From Providencia rettgeri (lineage in GTDB: Bacteria > Pseudomonadota > Gammaproteobacteria > Enterobacterales > Enterobacteriaceae): a stretch of DNA of 64,000 nucleotides. Shown here in pieces: positions 18,779 to 27,750 of the stretch. Positions within the stretch are counted from its first letter, which is position 1. The number at the start of each line of letters is the position of its first letter. The stretch is taken from positions 124,001-188,000 of the forward strand of contig NZ_CP163512.1 of the NCBI RefSeq assembly GCF_041075285.1. The letters are read 5' to 3'. The position numbers were made by a program, and so were the translations under genes. The notes beneath the pieces were generated by a model that did no database searches, was not told the origin of the DNA, and was given only the letters and a program-made list of their open reading frames with translations.

Positions 18779-19660
18779 TTACGCAGTTTCAGTTTGTTTG
18801 TCAGTAATATAGCTTGGCAGTGGGAATACCGCATTAAGTTGCCCTGTACCAGAGCTTGCGAATAAATCGGTTAATATTTCCACTTTCTCAGCGTATTTAT
18901 CCCAACCTAACATGCCAAGTAACATGACAGTGTCGTGCATATGCCCTTCACCGTAGCAGTAATCCGCATATTCAGGCAGCATTTTGCAAAACTCTTGGAA
19001 GCGGCCTTCACGCCATAATTTGACGACGCGTTTATCCATTTGCTCATCAAATTCACGGGTATAACTATTCATCCCATCTTCCGCTTTTTGGTCGTCAATA
19101 AAGCGGTGTGATAACGACCCACTCGCGAGCACAGCAACCGTACCATCGTATTTTTCAATGGCTGTGAGGACGGCTTCACCTAACTTGCGGCTGTCTTCAA
19201 AACTATGTGAAGTACAAAATGCAGAGATAGAAATCACTTTAAAGTGGCGATCGCTATTCATATAGCGCATCGGTACTAATGTGGCGTATTCAAGAGTTAA
19301 GCTTGGAATTTCATGGGCTTGGGCTCTGACACCTAATTTACGCGCTTCTTCACCGATCATTTGACCTAATGCGGAGTTACCATCGTATTCATACTCCATA
19401 TCGCGAATAAAGTGAGGTAGTTCATTACTGGTATAAATACCTTTGAAATGATCAGCGCAATTGATGTGATACGCGCTGTTGACTAACCAGTGGGTATCAA
19501 AAACGATAATGGTATCAACGCCTAATTCACGGCAGCGACGGCTGATTTCTTTATGTCCATCGATAGCGGCTTGGCGGCAACCATGATTTTTACCCGGTAG
19601 TTCAGATAGGTACATGGATGGGACGTGTGTTATTTTTGCAGCTAGAGCTAATTTACCCAT
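18779..19660 (-). CDS. hpaD: 3,4-dihydroxyphenylacetate 2,3-dioxygenase
   Basis: HpaD is the extradiol ring-cleavage enzyme acting on homoprotocatechuate. The 293 residues fit the class III (LigB-type) Fe(II) dioxygenases: KITHVPSMYLSELPGKNHGC carries an iron-ligand histidine near the N terminus, VFDTHWLVNS a second conserved histidine, and ASGSLSHRF the active-site loop. GGGGAAG precedes the ATG. It is the first gene of the hpaD-hpaF-MFS-gabD block, which begins after tandem ERIC repeats. Confidence 0.95.
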   Translation of the reverse strand: MGKLALAAKITHVPSMYLSELPGKNHGCRQAAIDGHKEISRRCRELGVDTIIVFDTHWLVNSAYHINCADHFKGIYTSNELPHFIRDMEYEYDGNSALGQMIGEEARKLGVRAQAHEIPSLTLEYATLVPMRYMNSDRHFKVISISAFCTSHSFEDSRKLGEAVLTAIEKYDGTVAVLASGSLSHRFIDDQKAEDGMNSYTREFDEQMDKRVVKLWREGRFQEFCKMLPEYADYCYGEGHMHDTVMLLGMLGWDKYAEKVEILTDLFASSGTGQLNAVFPLPSYITDKQTETA

Positions 19661-19676
19661 TTTCTTCCCCTTTATT

Positions 19677-19753
19677 TGTCATACTTCACGTTGTAGCGAT
19701 GTTGGCCTTACTCTGCCACTCGAGTCACATACTTATGTATGCGCCTCTTATCC
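19677..19753. repeat. ERIC half-copy 3
   Basis: Starts GTCATACTTCACGTTGTAGC and runs through CACATACTTATGTATGCG to CTCTTATC, where it breaks off and a second copy begins. It is the left half of an ERIC element, so ERIC copy 4 appears to have recombined with or inserted into it. Confidence 0.65.
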
Positions 19754-19858
19754 GTCATACCTCGCGCTGTAGCGATGTTGGCTTCGGGTCACATACTTTA
19801 TGTATGCTCCCCGAGATGCCATCATTTGCTGCCTTGCCACATCATGAATTATTTAGGA
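19754..19858. repeat. ERIC-type repeat 4 (hpaE-hpaD)
   Basis: Starts CGTCATACCTCGCGCTGTAG, carries the core CACATACTTTATGTATGC and ends at ATGAATTATTTAGG. It lies directly next to the half-copy in the 270-base gap between hpaE and hpaD, where it would be transcribed within the hpa operon. Confidence 0.75.
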
Positions 19859-19930
19859 TAAACAATAGCTTGGCTTAATCTGCTATGACGTTGAGTTAAT
19901 AATAATTCACAAAAAGGCTGATAATAAAAG

Positions 19931-21397
19931 CTATACCCCCCAGCGAGGGATATTGTGGTCTCCGTAAGAGATACACACATTCTTCATTTCGGCGAATACT
20001 TCGAAACTGTATTCACCACCTTCACGACCAACACCAGAAGCTTTAACACCGCCGAATGGTTGGCGTAAGTCGCGAACGTTTTGGGTGTTAACAAACACCA
20101 TACCTGCTTCGATACTGCGCGATAATCGAAGGATTTTGCTAACATCTTGTGTCCAAATATAAGATGCAAGGCCATATTCGATATCGTTAGCCATGCGTAA
20201 GCCGTCTTCTTCAGATTTGAACGGGATCAAGCAAGCCACAGGACCAAAGATCTCTTCTTGTGCGACGCGCATACGGTTATCTACATCAGCAAGCACTGTT
20301 GGACGTAAGAAATTGCCACCTTTTAGGTGATCAGGCAGATCCGTTGGTTTATCAGGACCTCCCGCTAATAAAGTTGCACCTTCTTCCATACCTAAACGGA
20401 TATAACCAGAGACTTTGTTCCAGTGTTGTTCACTGATTAATGCACCCACTTGGGTTTTCGGATCGTTCGGGTCACCAACAATCAAACGATTTGCTCGCTC
20501 AGCAAAGCGTTTCACAAACTCTGGATAAATGCTTTCTTGAATGAAAATACGTGAGCCTGCGGTACAACGTTCACCATTGATAGAGAAAATGGTAAATAAA
20601 GCGGCATCCAGTGCACGTTCGATATCTGCATCTTCAAATATCAGAACAGGGGATTTACCACCTAATTCCATTGAGTATTTCTTCAGGCCTGCATTTTGCA
20701 TGATCGTGCGCCCTGTTGTAGTGCCTCCCGTAAAGGACACGGCACGGACGTCATGGTGTTTTACTAATGCATCACCTGCTGTGCTCCCATAGCCTTGAAC
20801 CACGTTTAAAACGCCCGCTGGGATACCCGCTTCAAGAGCTAATTCACCGAGGCGGTTTGCGGATAATGGCGACAATTCAGACATTTTTAACACTGCGGTA
20901 TTACCCAATGCTAAACAAGGTGCTGTTTTCCATGTTGCGGTCATAAACGGCACGTTCCACGGGGAAATCAGCGCACATACCCCTACAGGCTGAACCAACG
21001 TGTAGTTCATCATCTTGTCGTCAACGGGATAGGTGCGCCCGTTCATTTGCTGGCAAATTTCAGCGAAGAATTCAAAGTTGTGTGAAGCGCGAGGGATCAA
21101 CACATTTTTAGTTTGGTGAATTGGCAAACCAGTATCTTTGGTTTCCATTTCTGCGATTTGAGGCACGTTTTCATCGATGAGCTCACCCAAACGGCGCATT
21201 AAGCGAGCGCGCTCTTTCATTGGGGTATTGGCCCACTTCGGAAAAGCGTCTTTCGCTGCGGCAACAGCTTGGTTGATTTCGTCTTGACCGCCAGAAGCGA
21301 CTTCAGCAAGTACTTCCCCAGTCGCAGGGTTCGTCGTTTGGAAATAGTCCTTACTGGCAACGTTTTTACCGTTGATCCAATGATTAATCTTAGTCAT
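19931..21397 (-). CDS. hpaE: 5-carboxymethyl-2-hydroxymuconate semialdehyde dehydrogenase
   Basis: HpaE is the NAD-dependent aldehyde dehydrogenase that oxidises the ring-cleavage product. The 488 residues equal the E. coli enzyme. Seen: ISPWNVPFMTATWKTAPCLA, FTGGTTTGRTIM, the glutamate in YSMELGGKSPVLIFEDADIE and the catalytic cysteine in NGERCTAGSRIFIQ. It starts inside the hpaG2 stop (TAATG), so hpaG1, hpaG2 and hpaE are translationally coupled. Confidence 0.95.
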   Translation of the reverse strand: MTKINHWINGKNVASKDYFQTTNPATGEVLAEVASGGQDEINQAVAAAKDAFPKWANTPMKERARLMRRLGELIDENVPQIAEMETKDTGLPIHQTKNVLIPRASHNFEFFAEICQQMNGRTYPVDDKMMNYTLVQPVGVCALISPWNVPFMTATWKTAPCLALGNTAVLKMSELSPLSANRLGELALEAGIPAGVLNVVQGYGSTAGDALVKHHDVRAVSFTGGTTTGRTIMQNAGLKKYSMELGGKSPVLIFEDADIERALDAALFTIFSINGERCTAGSRIFIQESIYPEFVKRFAERANRLIVGDPNDPKTQVGALISEQHWNKVSGYIRLGMEEGATLLAGGPDKPTDLPDHLKGGNFLRPTVLADVDNRMRVAQEEIFGPVACLIPFKSEEDGLRMANDIEYGLASYIWTQDVSKILRLSRSIEAGMVFVNTQNVRDLRQPFGGVKASGVGREGGEYSFEVFAEMKNVCISYGDHNIPRWGV

Positions 21398-22164
21398 TAC
21401 ATACGCTCCTCATATTCTTTTTCGCTGACAATGGTATTGACTAGTCGGCCAACGCCTTCAACTTCAACAATGACTTCGTCACCCGGCACGACGTCAGACA
21501 GCCCTTTTGGTGTGCCTGTCGCAATCATGTCCCCCGGTTGCAGTGTCATAAAGTCACTGAGGTAAGCAATTAAAAATGGAATATCAAAAATCAAATCTGC
21601 CGTAGTCCCTTTTTGGCGTAACTCCCCATTTACATAGGTATAAAGCGCGAGGTTATGTGGGTCTTTCACATCGTCTTTATCCACTATCCAAGGACCAATC
21701 GGTGTTAATGTATCGCGGCTTTTTACCCGTAAATTCGGGCGATAGTAGTTTTCCAGATAGTCGCGGATCGCATAGTCATTACAGACGGTGTAACCCGCAA
21801 CATAGTCCATTGCATCTTCTTTCGATACTTTGTGTGCGGCTTTACCAATTACCACCACCAGTTCAGATTCATAATGCATATACTCAACATTATCTGGGCG
21901 AACAGACACTTGGCGGTGCCCGGTTAAACTGCTTTCAGCTTTTAAGAAAATTAATGGCTCTTCAGGTGGCTTAAATTCTAATTCTGCGGCGTGGTCTGCA
22001 TAGTTCAAACCTAGAGCAAATAATGTGCCTTGTGCAGGTGGTAACCAAGTCACATCAGGCGAATCCCCTGCAACACGCTCTTTGTTTGGTAATGTGATAG
22101 TCTCGTTATCGCCAACGGTGACGGCATATTCTGTCCCTTTAAAAAGGATTTTTGCATGCTTCAT
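21397..22164 (-). CDS. hpaG2: HpaG2: OPET decarboxylase half of HpaG as a separate protein
   Basis: In E. coli W HpaG is one protein of about 429 residues with two fumarylacetoacetase-type domains. Here the C-terminal domain is a free 255-residue protein carrying HYESELVVVIGKAAHKVS, YAIRDYLENYYRPNLRVKSR and ATGTPKGLSDVVPGDEV. It would decarboxylate 5-oxopent-3-ene-1,2,5-tricarboxylate. It has an extra N-terminal segment of about 45 residues, as stand-alone family members do. It starts in the hpaG1 stop (TAATG) behind GGAGG, so the two halves are made in step. Confidence 0.92.
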   Translation of the reverse strand: MKHAKILFKGTEYAVTVGDNETITLPNKERVAGDSPDVTWLPPAQGTLFALGLNYADHAAELEFKPPEEPLIFLKAESSLTGHRQVSVRPDNVEYMHYESELVVVIGKAAHKVSKEDAMDYVAGYTVCNDYAIRDYLENYYRPNLRVKSRDTLTPIGPWIVDKDDVKDPHNLALYTYVNGELRQKGTTADLIFDIPFLIAYLSDFMTLQPGDMIATGTPKGLSDVVPGDEVIVEVEGVGRLVNTIVSEKEYEERM

Positions 22165-22799
22165 TATTTTCCTCCTGCCGCAACAACGGTATTTTTCAGG
22201 CTAGGAAAGCCTTCTGCTTGGATCACCACTTCATCACCTGGTTGGATAGTGACGCGTTGTTGCGGTGTTCCCATCAGGATCACATCCCCTTGTTTTAAGG
22301 TCGCAAAATCACTAAGGGCAGCAACTAACTCGCTAGCATCACGGATCAAATCTTTTGTTGACCAGCGGTCGACTTCTTTACCATTTATTTGTGTGATGAT
22401 ATCAACTGGCGTATTCAGTGAGGTTTTCACCATTTCGCCAATTGGGCAGAAAGTGTCACGGCATTTTGCTTTGATAGCAGGGCGGTAGAAGGTGTCTTCC
22501 GGCAGGCTCACTTCATTTGCAAGGGCAAATCCAGCAATAAACTTCATTGCATCCCCTTTGCTGACTTTACGTGCATCTTGACCAATCACGAGTGCGAGAG
22601 TGGCGCCACTTTGTACTTCTTCACCCGCAGGGTGCAAAATTTCCTCGCCACAATTGATGCGCGTATTACGCGGTTTAATAAACCACACTGGGGTTTTGGG
22701 TGGGGTTTTATAAGGGGCTTGCTGGAATGCCTCTTGCCAGTGGTCAAGCTGGCTTTGATGATTGAGGGCAACGGCAAATACTGTGCCTTTCATTGACAA
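22164..22799 (-). CDS. hpaG1: HpaG1: isomerase half of HpaG as a separate protein
   Basis: The 211 residues align with the N-terminal domain of E. coli HpaG from memory (VFAVALNHQSQLDHWQEAFQ, YKTPPKTPVWFIKPRNTRI, FYRPAIKAKCRDTFCPIGE, LMGTPQQRVTIQPGDEV). This domain isomerises 2-hydroxyhepta-2,4-diene-1,7-dioate. It is the first gene of the minus-strand hpa operon and is divergent from hpaR. The ORF stops naturally, with a good ribosome-binding site for hpaG2, so this is a split gene rather than a broken fusion. Confidence 0.92.
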   Translation of the reverse strand: MSMKGTVFAVALNHQSQLDHWQEAFQQAPYKTPPKTPVWFIKPRNTRINCGEEILHPAGEEVQSGATLALVIGQDARKVSKGDAMKFIAGFALANEVSLPEDTFYRPAIKAKCRDTFCPIGEMVKTSLNTPVDIITQINGKEVDRWSTKDLIRDASELVAALSDFATLKQGDVILMGTPQQRVTIQPGDEVVIQAEGFPSLKNTVVAAGGK

Positions 22800-23226
22800 C
22801 TCCTTAATGAGAAGAATTCAACTTTTGAGTAATTATTAACATATTAATAAAGTATAATTTTGGAATTAGCAATAGTTTTATAAAATTGTTAATTTTAATT
22901 GTGATCGTATTAACACAATCAGGTTGTTATTGTGTAAGTTATTGTTATTAATATTTTTATTATTTTTTCAACTTTATTTTAATTACATTTATTTAACTTG
23001 GGTTGTGAGTAAAAAATTATTTACTCATTAATATTTTAGGGTTTTTCTTTGAGATTGTTATTTTAGCGTGCTACTCTTTATCAGAGGTAGGTGAAGTGGG
23101 GGAAAATCACAGTAAACTAGGTGTGACTTTTTCAGGGATATACTAAGAAAAGTATCAAAAGCCCGTAACCTCAAAGCACCTAAATTGGGTTCAAATAACA
23201 TTAATTAAGTGGTGAGTTTTAAGCTT
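22800..23226. promoter_or_regulatory. hpaG/hpaR divergent promoter region with HpaR operator candidates
   Basis: An AT-rich 427-base divergent control region. At 22898-22919 ATTGTG and CACAAT form one inverted repeat, and at 22913-22935 ACACAAT and ATTGTGT form an overlapping one around a nine-base spacer. Such dyads fit a MarR-type repressor, and in E. coli HpaR blocks this promoter until 4-hydroxyphenylacetate or a related ligand binds. The assignment to HpaR is inference. No other gene is visible here. Confidence 0.55.
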
Positions 23227-23682
23227 ATGCATGAATCGTTGACAATTGCATTATTGCAGGCGAGAGAAACCGCAATGGGGTTCTTTCGGCCGATATTAAA
23301 GTCGTATAATTTGACTGAACAGCAATGGCGTATTATTCGCGTTTTAGCTGATAACCGTTCAATTGATTTTCATGAGTTATCAGTTCAAACCTGTATTCTC
23401 CGTCCAAGCCTAACGGGGATCCTAACTCGCATGGAGCGCGAAGGTTTAATTTTCCGCTTAAAACCACTAAATGACCAACGTAAGCTCTACGTTTCCCTAA
23501 CGCCAGCAGGGCAGGAACTGTTTGACAAGGCGCGTCAGGAAGTGGAAGAAGGCTATCAAAAAATTGAATTAGCCTTTTCGCCAGAGAAAATGCAGCAACT
23601 GACGGCATTGTTGGATGAGCTAATCACCTTAGAGAGTCCAGATTATAGTGGGATTGTTTCTGAGAAGAGAAAGAGCGCCTAA
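23227..23682 (+). CDS. hpaR: MarR-family repressor of the hpa meta-cleavage operon
   Basis: The start is placed at ATG 23227 because the product then begins MHESLTIALLQARE, as in E. coli HpaR; in-frame GTG codons at 23209 and 23212 would lengthen it. The 151 residues contain LTEQQWRIIRVLADN, the recognition helix region CILRPSLTGILTRMEREGL and the wing LKPLNDQRKLYVSLT of the MarR fold. It represses the divergent hpaG operon. Three tandem ERIC repeats follow its stop. Confidence 0.93.
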   Translation: MHESLTIALLQARETAMGFFRPILKSYNLTEQQWRIIRVLADNRSIDFHELSVQTCILRPSLTGILTRMEREGLIFRLKPLNDQRKLYVSLTPAGQELFDKARQEVEEGYQKIELAFSPEKMQQLTALLDELITLESPDYSGIVSEKRKSA

Positions 23683-23688
23683 TTTTCG

Positions 23689-24022
23689 TCATATTTCGAA
23701 CTCTAGCTGTGTTGGCTTCTTTCGGCTATTTGGGTCACATACTGATGTATGCTCCCCAAACTATCCTCAATTGCCGCCTTGCTAGAGCTCGAACTATTTA
23801 GAAAATTACGGTGTTATCATATTTCGAACTTTAGCTGTGTTGGCTTCTTTCGGCTATTTAGTTCACATACTGATGTATGCTCCCCAAACTATCCTCAATT
23901 GCCGCCTTGCTAGAGCTCGAACTATTTAGAAAATTACGGTGTTATCATATTTCGAACTTTAGCTGTGTTGGCTTCTTTCGGCTATTTAGTTCACATACTG
24001 ATGTATGCTCCCCAAACTATCC
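23689..24022. repeat. Three tandem ERIC elements (third truncated)
   Basis: Copies begin with TCATATTTCGAACT at 23689, 23817 and 23944, a period of 127-128 bases, with nearly identical sequence (CTCTAGC in the first, CTTTAGC in the other two; GGGTCACATACTGATGTATG versus AGTTCACATACTGATGTATG). Each full copy ends GCTAGAGCTCGAACTATTTA. The third stops after CCCCAAACTATCC at 24022, where it joins the toxin fragment. Tandem amplification with a fixed period suggests recent duplication, unlike the single diverged copies elsewhere. Confidence 0.8.
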
Positions 24023-24230
24023 AACATTTTGTAAAAATAGAGTCGGTTCTTGTGCTGAGATATCAGCCGCAGACTCGTTGATACGCCAAGGAGTCAAGCC
24101 AGAAAATATCCGATTTACCCAAGCGGTCAGGCTACGAGAGGTTTGGGGAAAAGATACAATTCCGCTAAAAGCAATAAAAGAAACATGTGACAATTGCCTA
24201 GTTACATGGCCAACAGGAGTAGATAAATGA
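24023..24230 (+). pseudogene. C-terminal fragment of a YwqJ-like deaminase toxin
   Basis: The frame continues from ERIC sequence, but the recognisable protein starts near 24020: NRVGSCAEISAADSLIRQGV then, about 30 residues on, KETCDNCLVTWPTG. A CAE motif followed by CxxC is the zinc-site pattern of the YwqJ and related deaminase toxins of polymorphic systems. The upstream histidine/cysteine arm, the secretion part and any start codon are missing, so this is a stranded toxin tip joined to a broken ERIC copy. The stop overlaps the start of the next gene (ATGA), the usual toxin-immunity junction. Confidence 0.6.
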
Positions 24231-24832
24231 GTATGTTAGATATTAATTGGGAACCTAGCTTTGGTTCGGTTTTTACTTGGTTTGCCATGGATAAAAACGG
24301 AAAAATCGCTGTCATGATTAATAATAGTTTTGGTGATTTACCTAAATCGTTACTGGCGATTGGTAATGTTACAGAACTATTGAATAATTTAAATGAATAC
24401 ATGTGGGAAGAATCAGCAATCTTTGTAAACTATCCTCTGGATAAAGGCGGCTCAGCTATTTTAGATTTATATTCATCATGTCTTTATCGACATCTATCTT
24501 CGAAAAAAGAAGTTGAAGAGTGCATAAAAAACGAGTTAATGACTTCGGGACATTACAGTGATACTAATCTGTCAGTCAATAAAGGCTTTTTTATATATCA
24601 AGCTATAGAGGGCAATAACCCTGGTGATGATTACCCTGTCGGCTATGAGGGGGAAACTAAGATGGGGGATTATTTTCGCTATTTGATGCCGACTATTTAT
24701 GCTTCAATTGAAGATTTTCCCAAAGAGTTACACCATGGAATTGCGGTATCTGATACCATTGATTTCACTGTAGACCAATTATTCGATAACGATAAAATTA
24801 GTGAGTATTTTCCTCGTATGTACCATGATTAA
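24227..24832 (+). CDS. Immunity protein for the stranded deaminase toxin
   Basis: This 201-residue soluble acidic protein starts in the toxin fragment's stop (ATGA). It begins MSMLDINWEPSFGSVFTWFA and has no signal peptide or membrane helix. I do not recognise its family. Its role as a cytosolic immunity protein follows from position and overlap with the deaminase fragment. It is intact although the toxin is not, which repeats the pattern seen at 44-54 kb. Confidence 0.55.
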   Translation: MSMLDINWEPSFGSVFTWFAMDKNGKIAVMINNSFGDLPKSLLAIGNVTELLNNLNEYMWEESAIFVNYPLDKGGSAILDLYSSCLYRHLSSKKEVEECIKNELMTSGHYSDTNLSVNKGFFIYQAIEGNNPGDDYPVGYEGETKMGDYFRYLMPTIYASIEDFPKELHHGIAVSDTIDFTVDQLFDNDKISEYFPRMYHD

Positions 24833-24890
24833 AATCATGGACTATTATACGAATAAATTAAAACATGACATAAGTTAGGAAAGTATCATA

Positions 24891-24926
24891 AGTAACCGCC
24901 ATCTATGCATAAAGATGGCGGTTACT
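24891..24926. terminator. Strong hairpin between immunity gene and betT
   Basis: AGTAACCGCCATCT pairs perfectly with AGATGGCGGTTACT (14 base pairs, eight-base loop). It lies between the convergent immunity gene and BCCT carrier. There is no long T-run, but the position fits a shared terminator. Confidence 0.6.
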
Positions 24927-24972
24927 GAGGTGTAAACTTTAGCCTTTAATATTCAATGCTTCTCTTTTTAGG

Positions 24973-26979
24973 CTACTTACCCAATAAGTGTAAGAAATGA
25001 ATATGTTTTTCGTACTGATCAAGAATATCGTGAATGATCTGCTCTTTTGCCCAGCCCATCACATCGTAGTCTTGTCCACCTTCCTTTAAGTGAATTTCTG
25101 CGCGGTAATAACGTTGTTCTTCGCTCTTTTCTTCATCACTGTCAGTGCCCATACCCGCTAAGGCAAATGAGGGTTGAATATAGTAACGGAGGCGAACTTC
25201 ATAGAGGAAGTTCATATCGTCACCTAAATCCACCTCAAAGCCGATCCTGTCGTCTTTATCTGTGTGAATATGGCAAACAGTTCCTTGTTTAGCTAACTCT
25301 TCTGAAACCATCTCCATTGATGGCTTGACGGCCTCTTCCATAAAACGCTTTACGTGAGCACGTTTAGGAAAATAGACGATATTGCGTAAGCGGCGTTGCC
25401 AAGGGATTGGGTTACGGCTTGCCGTAGGCGCAATAGTGGCTAATTGTTGGCTATCGCGTTTATAGGCATCCACTCGCAGCGCTTTGAACAGTCCATAGAT
25501 AGAAACAAGTAGCACCATCGCAAACGGTAAAGCGCTGGCAATCGTTAGGGTTTGTAGTGCTTGTAAGCCACCAGCAAGCAGCATAGTGATGGCGACAACG
25601 CCCATTAGACCAGCCCAAAAAATACGTTGCCAAATAGGCGTGTTAGAGTCGCCTCCTGAGGCTAATGTATCGACGACCATCGCCCCTGAGTCAGCCGAGG
25701 TAACAAAGAATACCACCACCATCAACATCGCAAAAAATGATAATACAGACGAAAACGGGAAATAAGTAAGAAACTCAAATAAAGCGAGAGACACATCAGC
25801 TTGAACCGTTTCTGCTAATAGTGTTGCGCCTTTATTTTTGATTAAGTCTATTGCGGTGTTACCAAAGAAGGTCATCCACATCAGTGTGAATCCCGCAGGC
25901 ACGAACAGCACCCCCATAACAAATTCACGGATAGTACGACCACGGGAAATCCGTGCGATAAACATACCAACAAACGGTGACCAAGATAACCACCACCCCC
26001 AATATAGCAGCGTCCAGCCACCTAACCAATCGCTTGATTTAGGTTCATAGGCGTATAAATTAAAGGTTTTGGTCACAATCTCAGAAAGATAACCGCCTGT
26101 ATTTTCCACAAACGATTTTAGCAACAGAACAGTAGGCCCTAATATTACGATCAGCACCAATAACAAGAAGGCGAGACCGAGGTTAAGTTCCGATAAAATG
26201 CGAATGCCTTTATCCAGTCCTGAAACCACAGAAAGCGTCGCTAATGCAGTAAAAGTAACAATTAACCCGACTTGCACCATTTCATTCACTGGCCAGCCAA
26301 ATAGGTGATTTAGGCCCGCGTTGACCTGCAATACCCCAAAGCCCAATGAGGTGGCAACACCAAACACTGTTCCCACAACCGCAAAGATATCAACAGCATG
26401 ACCAATAGGACCATAAATACGATCACCGATAATGGGATAGAGCGCTGAGCGCAAGGTGAGCGGCAGCCCGTGGCGATAACTAAAAAACGCTAAAATTAAG
26501 GCGACAATGGCGTAAATAGCCCAAGCGTGTAATCCCCAGTGGAAAAAGGTCAAACGCATCGCTTCTTTTGCCGCTTCAATGGTTTGGGCTTCGCCCACGG
26601 GGGGGTTAAGGTAATGCATTACAGGCTCTGCAACCCCGAAGAACATCAACCCAATTCCCATTCCTGCGGAAAACAGCATGGCAAACCAAGAAACATAGCT
26701 AAAATTTGGCTGTGCGTGGTCAGGCCCCAGTTTTATTTGCCCATAACGGGAGAGTCCCAGATAAGTCACACTCAGTAGGATGATGGCTACAGCAAGGATG
26801 TAAAACCAACTGGCGTTGTTAAACAAGTTTTGTTGAAGATGACTTAGATGAGATTCTGCGACTTTTGGCATGAGGGCGGCAAAACCGACAATAACCAAAA
26901 TGATAAGAGCAGAGCTATAAAACACTGGGGGGCTAATTTTAGAACGAATTTTTTTAGAATCAGTATTAGTTTGACTCAT
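24973..26979 (-). CDS. betT: BCCT-family carrier, BetT-like choline transporter
   Basis: The 668-residue protein has about twelve membrane segments (residues 15-500) and a long hydrophilic C-terminal tail of about 150 residues, as in E. coli BetT (677). Seen: FSAGMGIGLMFFGVAEPVMH and the substrate-site segment WTLLYWGWWLSWSPFVGMFI, with the tryptophan box that binds trimethylammonium groups. It would import choline for osmoprotection. No betAB genes are next to it. Start ATG 26979; alternatives are not obvious. Confidence 0.85.
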   Translation of the reverse strand: MSQTNTDSKKIRSKISPPVFYSSALIILVIVGFAALMPKVAESHLSHLQQNLFNNASWFYILAVAIILLSVTYLGLSRYGQIKLGPDHAQPNFSYVSWFAMLFSAGMGIGLMFFGVAEPVMHYLNPPVGEAQTIEAAKEAMRLTFFHWGLHAWAIYAIVALILAFFSYRHGLPLTLRSALYPIIGDRIYGPIGHAVDIFAVVGTVFGVATSLGFGVLQVNAGLNHLFGWPVNEMVQVGLIVTFTALATLSVVSGLDKGIRILSELNLGLAFLLLVLIVILGPTVLLLKSFVENTGGYLSEIVTKTFNLYAYEPKSSDWLGGWTLLYWGWWLSWSPFVGMFIARISRGRTIREFVMGVLFVPAGFTLMWMTFFGNTAIDLIKNKGATLLAETVQADVSLALFEFLTYFPFSSVLSFFAMLMVVVFFVTSADSGAMVVDTLASGGDSNTPIWQRIFWAGLMGVVAITMLLAGGLQALQTLTIASALPFAMVLLVSIYGLFKALRVDAYKRDSQQLATIAPTASRNPIPWQRRLRNIVYFPKRAHVKRFMEEAVKPSMEMVSEELAKQGTVCHIHTDKDDRIGFEVDLGDDMNFLYEVRLRYYIQPSFALAGMGTDSDEEKSEEQRYYRAEIHLKEGGQDYDVMGWAKEQIIHDILDQYEKHIHFLHLLGK

Positions 26980-27409
26980 AACAACCTTCTTTTGTTTTAT
27001 TTTATTTTGGGCATACCAAAAGCGAAAGCGGTATGCAACGACCTGTCCTTCTTAATGAAACAATGGATAACTGCGAAAAGATCCCCAGAGGGAACGTAAT
27101 AGAAAGAACAATAAAAACGCGTTATACGTGGTGTTGATGACAGTGAAAACTGCCGAAAAAATCATAAATGTCGAGTCTTCGCCACCTTGATAAGTTAAAA
27201 AATAGGCGGTTATACTGCCATGATCAGGGGGAATGATCAACAATCGGGGAAAATAAGATTAGAAAGGTAGGTAAAATATCGTATTGATTATCAAATTATT
27301 AATAGTCAAGATTGATAAAATTACATGTTTTACCAATAAGTTAAGGATGATGGATGAAAGTGGTCATTAACTTGCAATAAATTGCCAATTAGTAGATGAA
27401 AAAGTGATG
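26980..27409. other. Intergenic region upstream of betT
   Basis: A 430-base gap with no convincing gene; a 63-codon frame at 27052-27243 on the minus strand lacks any recognisable feature. It must carry the betT promoter. I see no clear BetI-type operator or other structured element. Confidence 0.4.
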
Positions 27410-27676
27410 TTATCTTAATTGGCTATCCTTACTGCCACGGCGATTATAACCACTAAAAGCGGCTTGTTTTTTGTCTAATTCTGATTGGCATGCAAAGCAT
27501 AATTTCACCCCTAATACCGCCATCCGTCGTGCTTCAGGGATCGGTTCGCCGCACTCTTGGCAAAATAGCGCACTTTCCCCACTATGCAGTTGGCTGCGTG
27601 CTTTCGCAATTGCGTCATCCAATGTAGCATCAATTTGTTCTTGTACCGCATTTTCATTTGCCCAGCCGTTAGCCAT
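27410..27676 (-). CDS. ybiI: DksA/TraR-type zinc-finger protein
   Basis: The 88-residue protein carries the C4 zinc finger CQEC, 17 residues, then CFAC, the exact spacing of the DksA/TraR family. MANGWANENAVQEQIDATLD at the start matches the YbiI subgroup. Family members bind the RNA polymerase secondary channel, but this short form lacks the long coiled coil of DksA, so its function is uncertain. A GAGGT site precedes the ATG. Confidence 0.85.
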   Translation of the reverse strand: MANGWANENAVQEQIDATLDDAIAKARSQLHSGESALFCQECGEPIPEARRMAVLGVKLCFACQSELDKKQAAFSGYNRRGSKDSQLR

Positions 27677-27750
27677 GGCTCACCTCGAACTGTTTAATTT
27701 TCGACCATATTTTACATATGGAGGCAAGAAAAACAATTTCAAGGGGGCAG

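Noticed and set aside
27052-27243. 63-codon minus-strand frame upstream of betT
   Set aside because: No ribosome-binding site, no match to a known small protein, and it lies in the promoter region.
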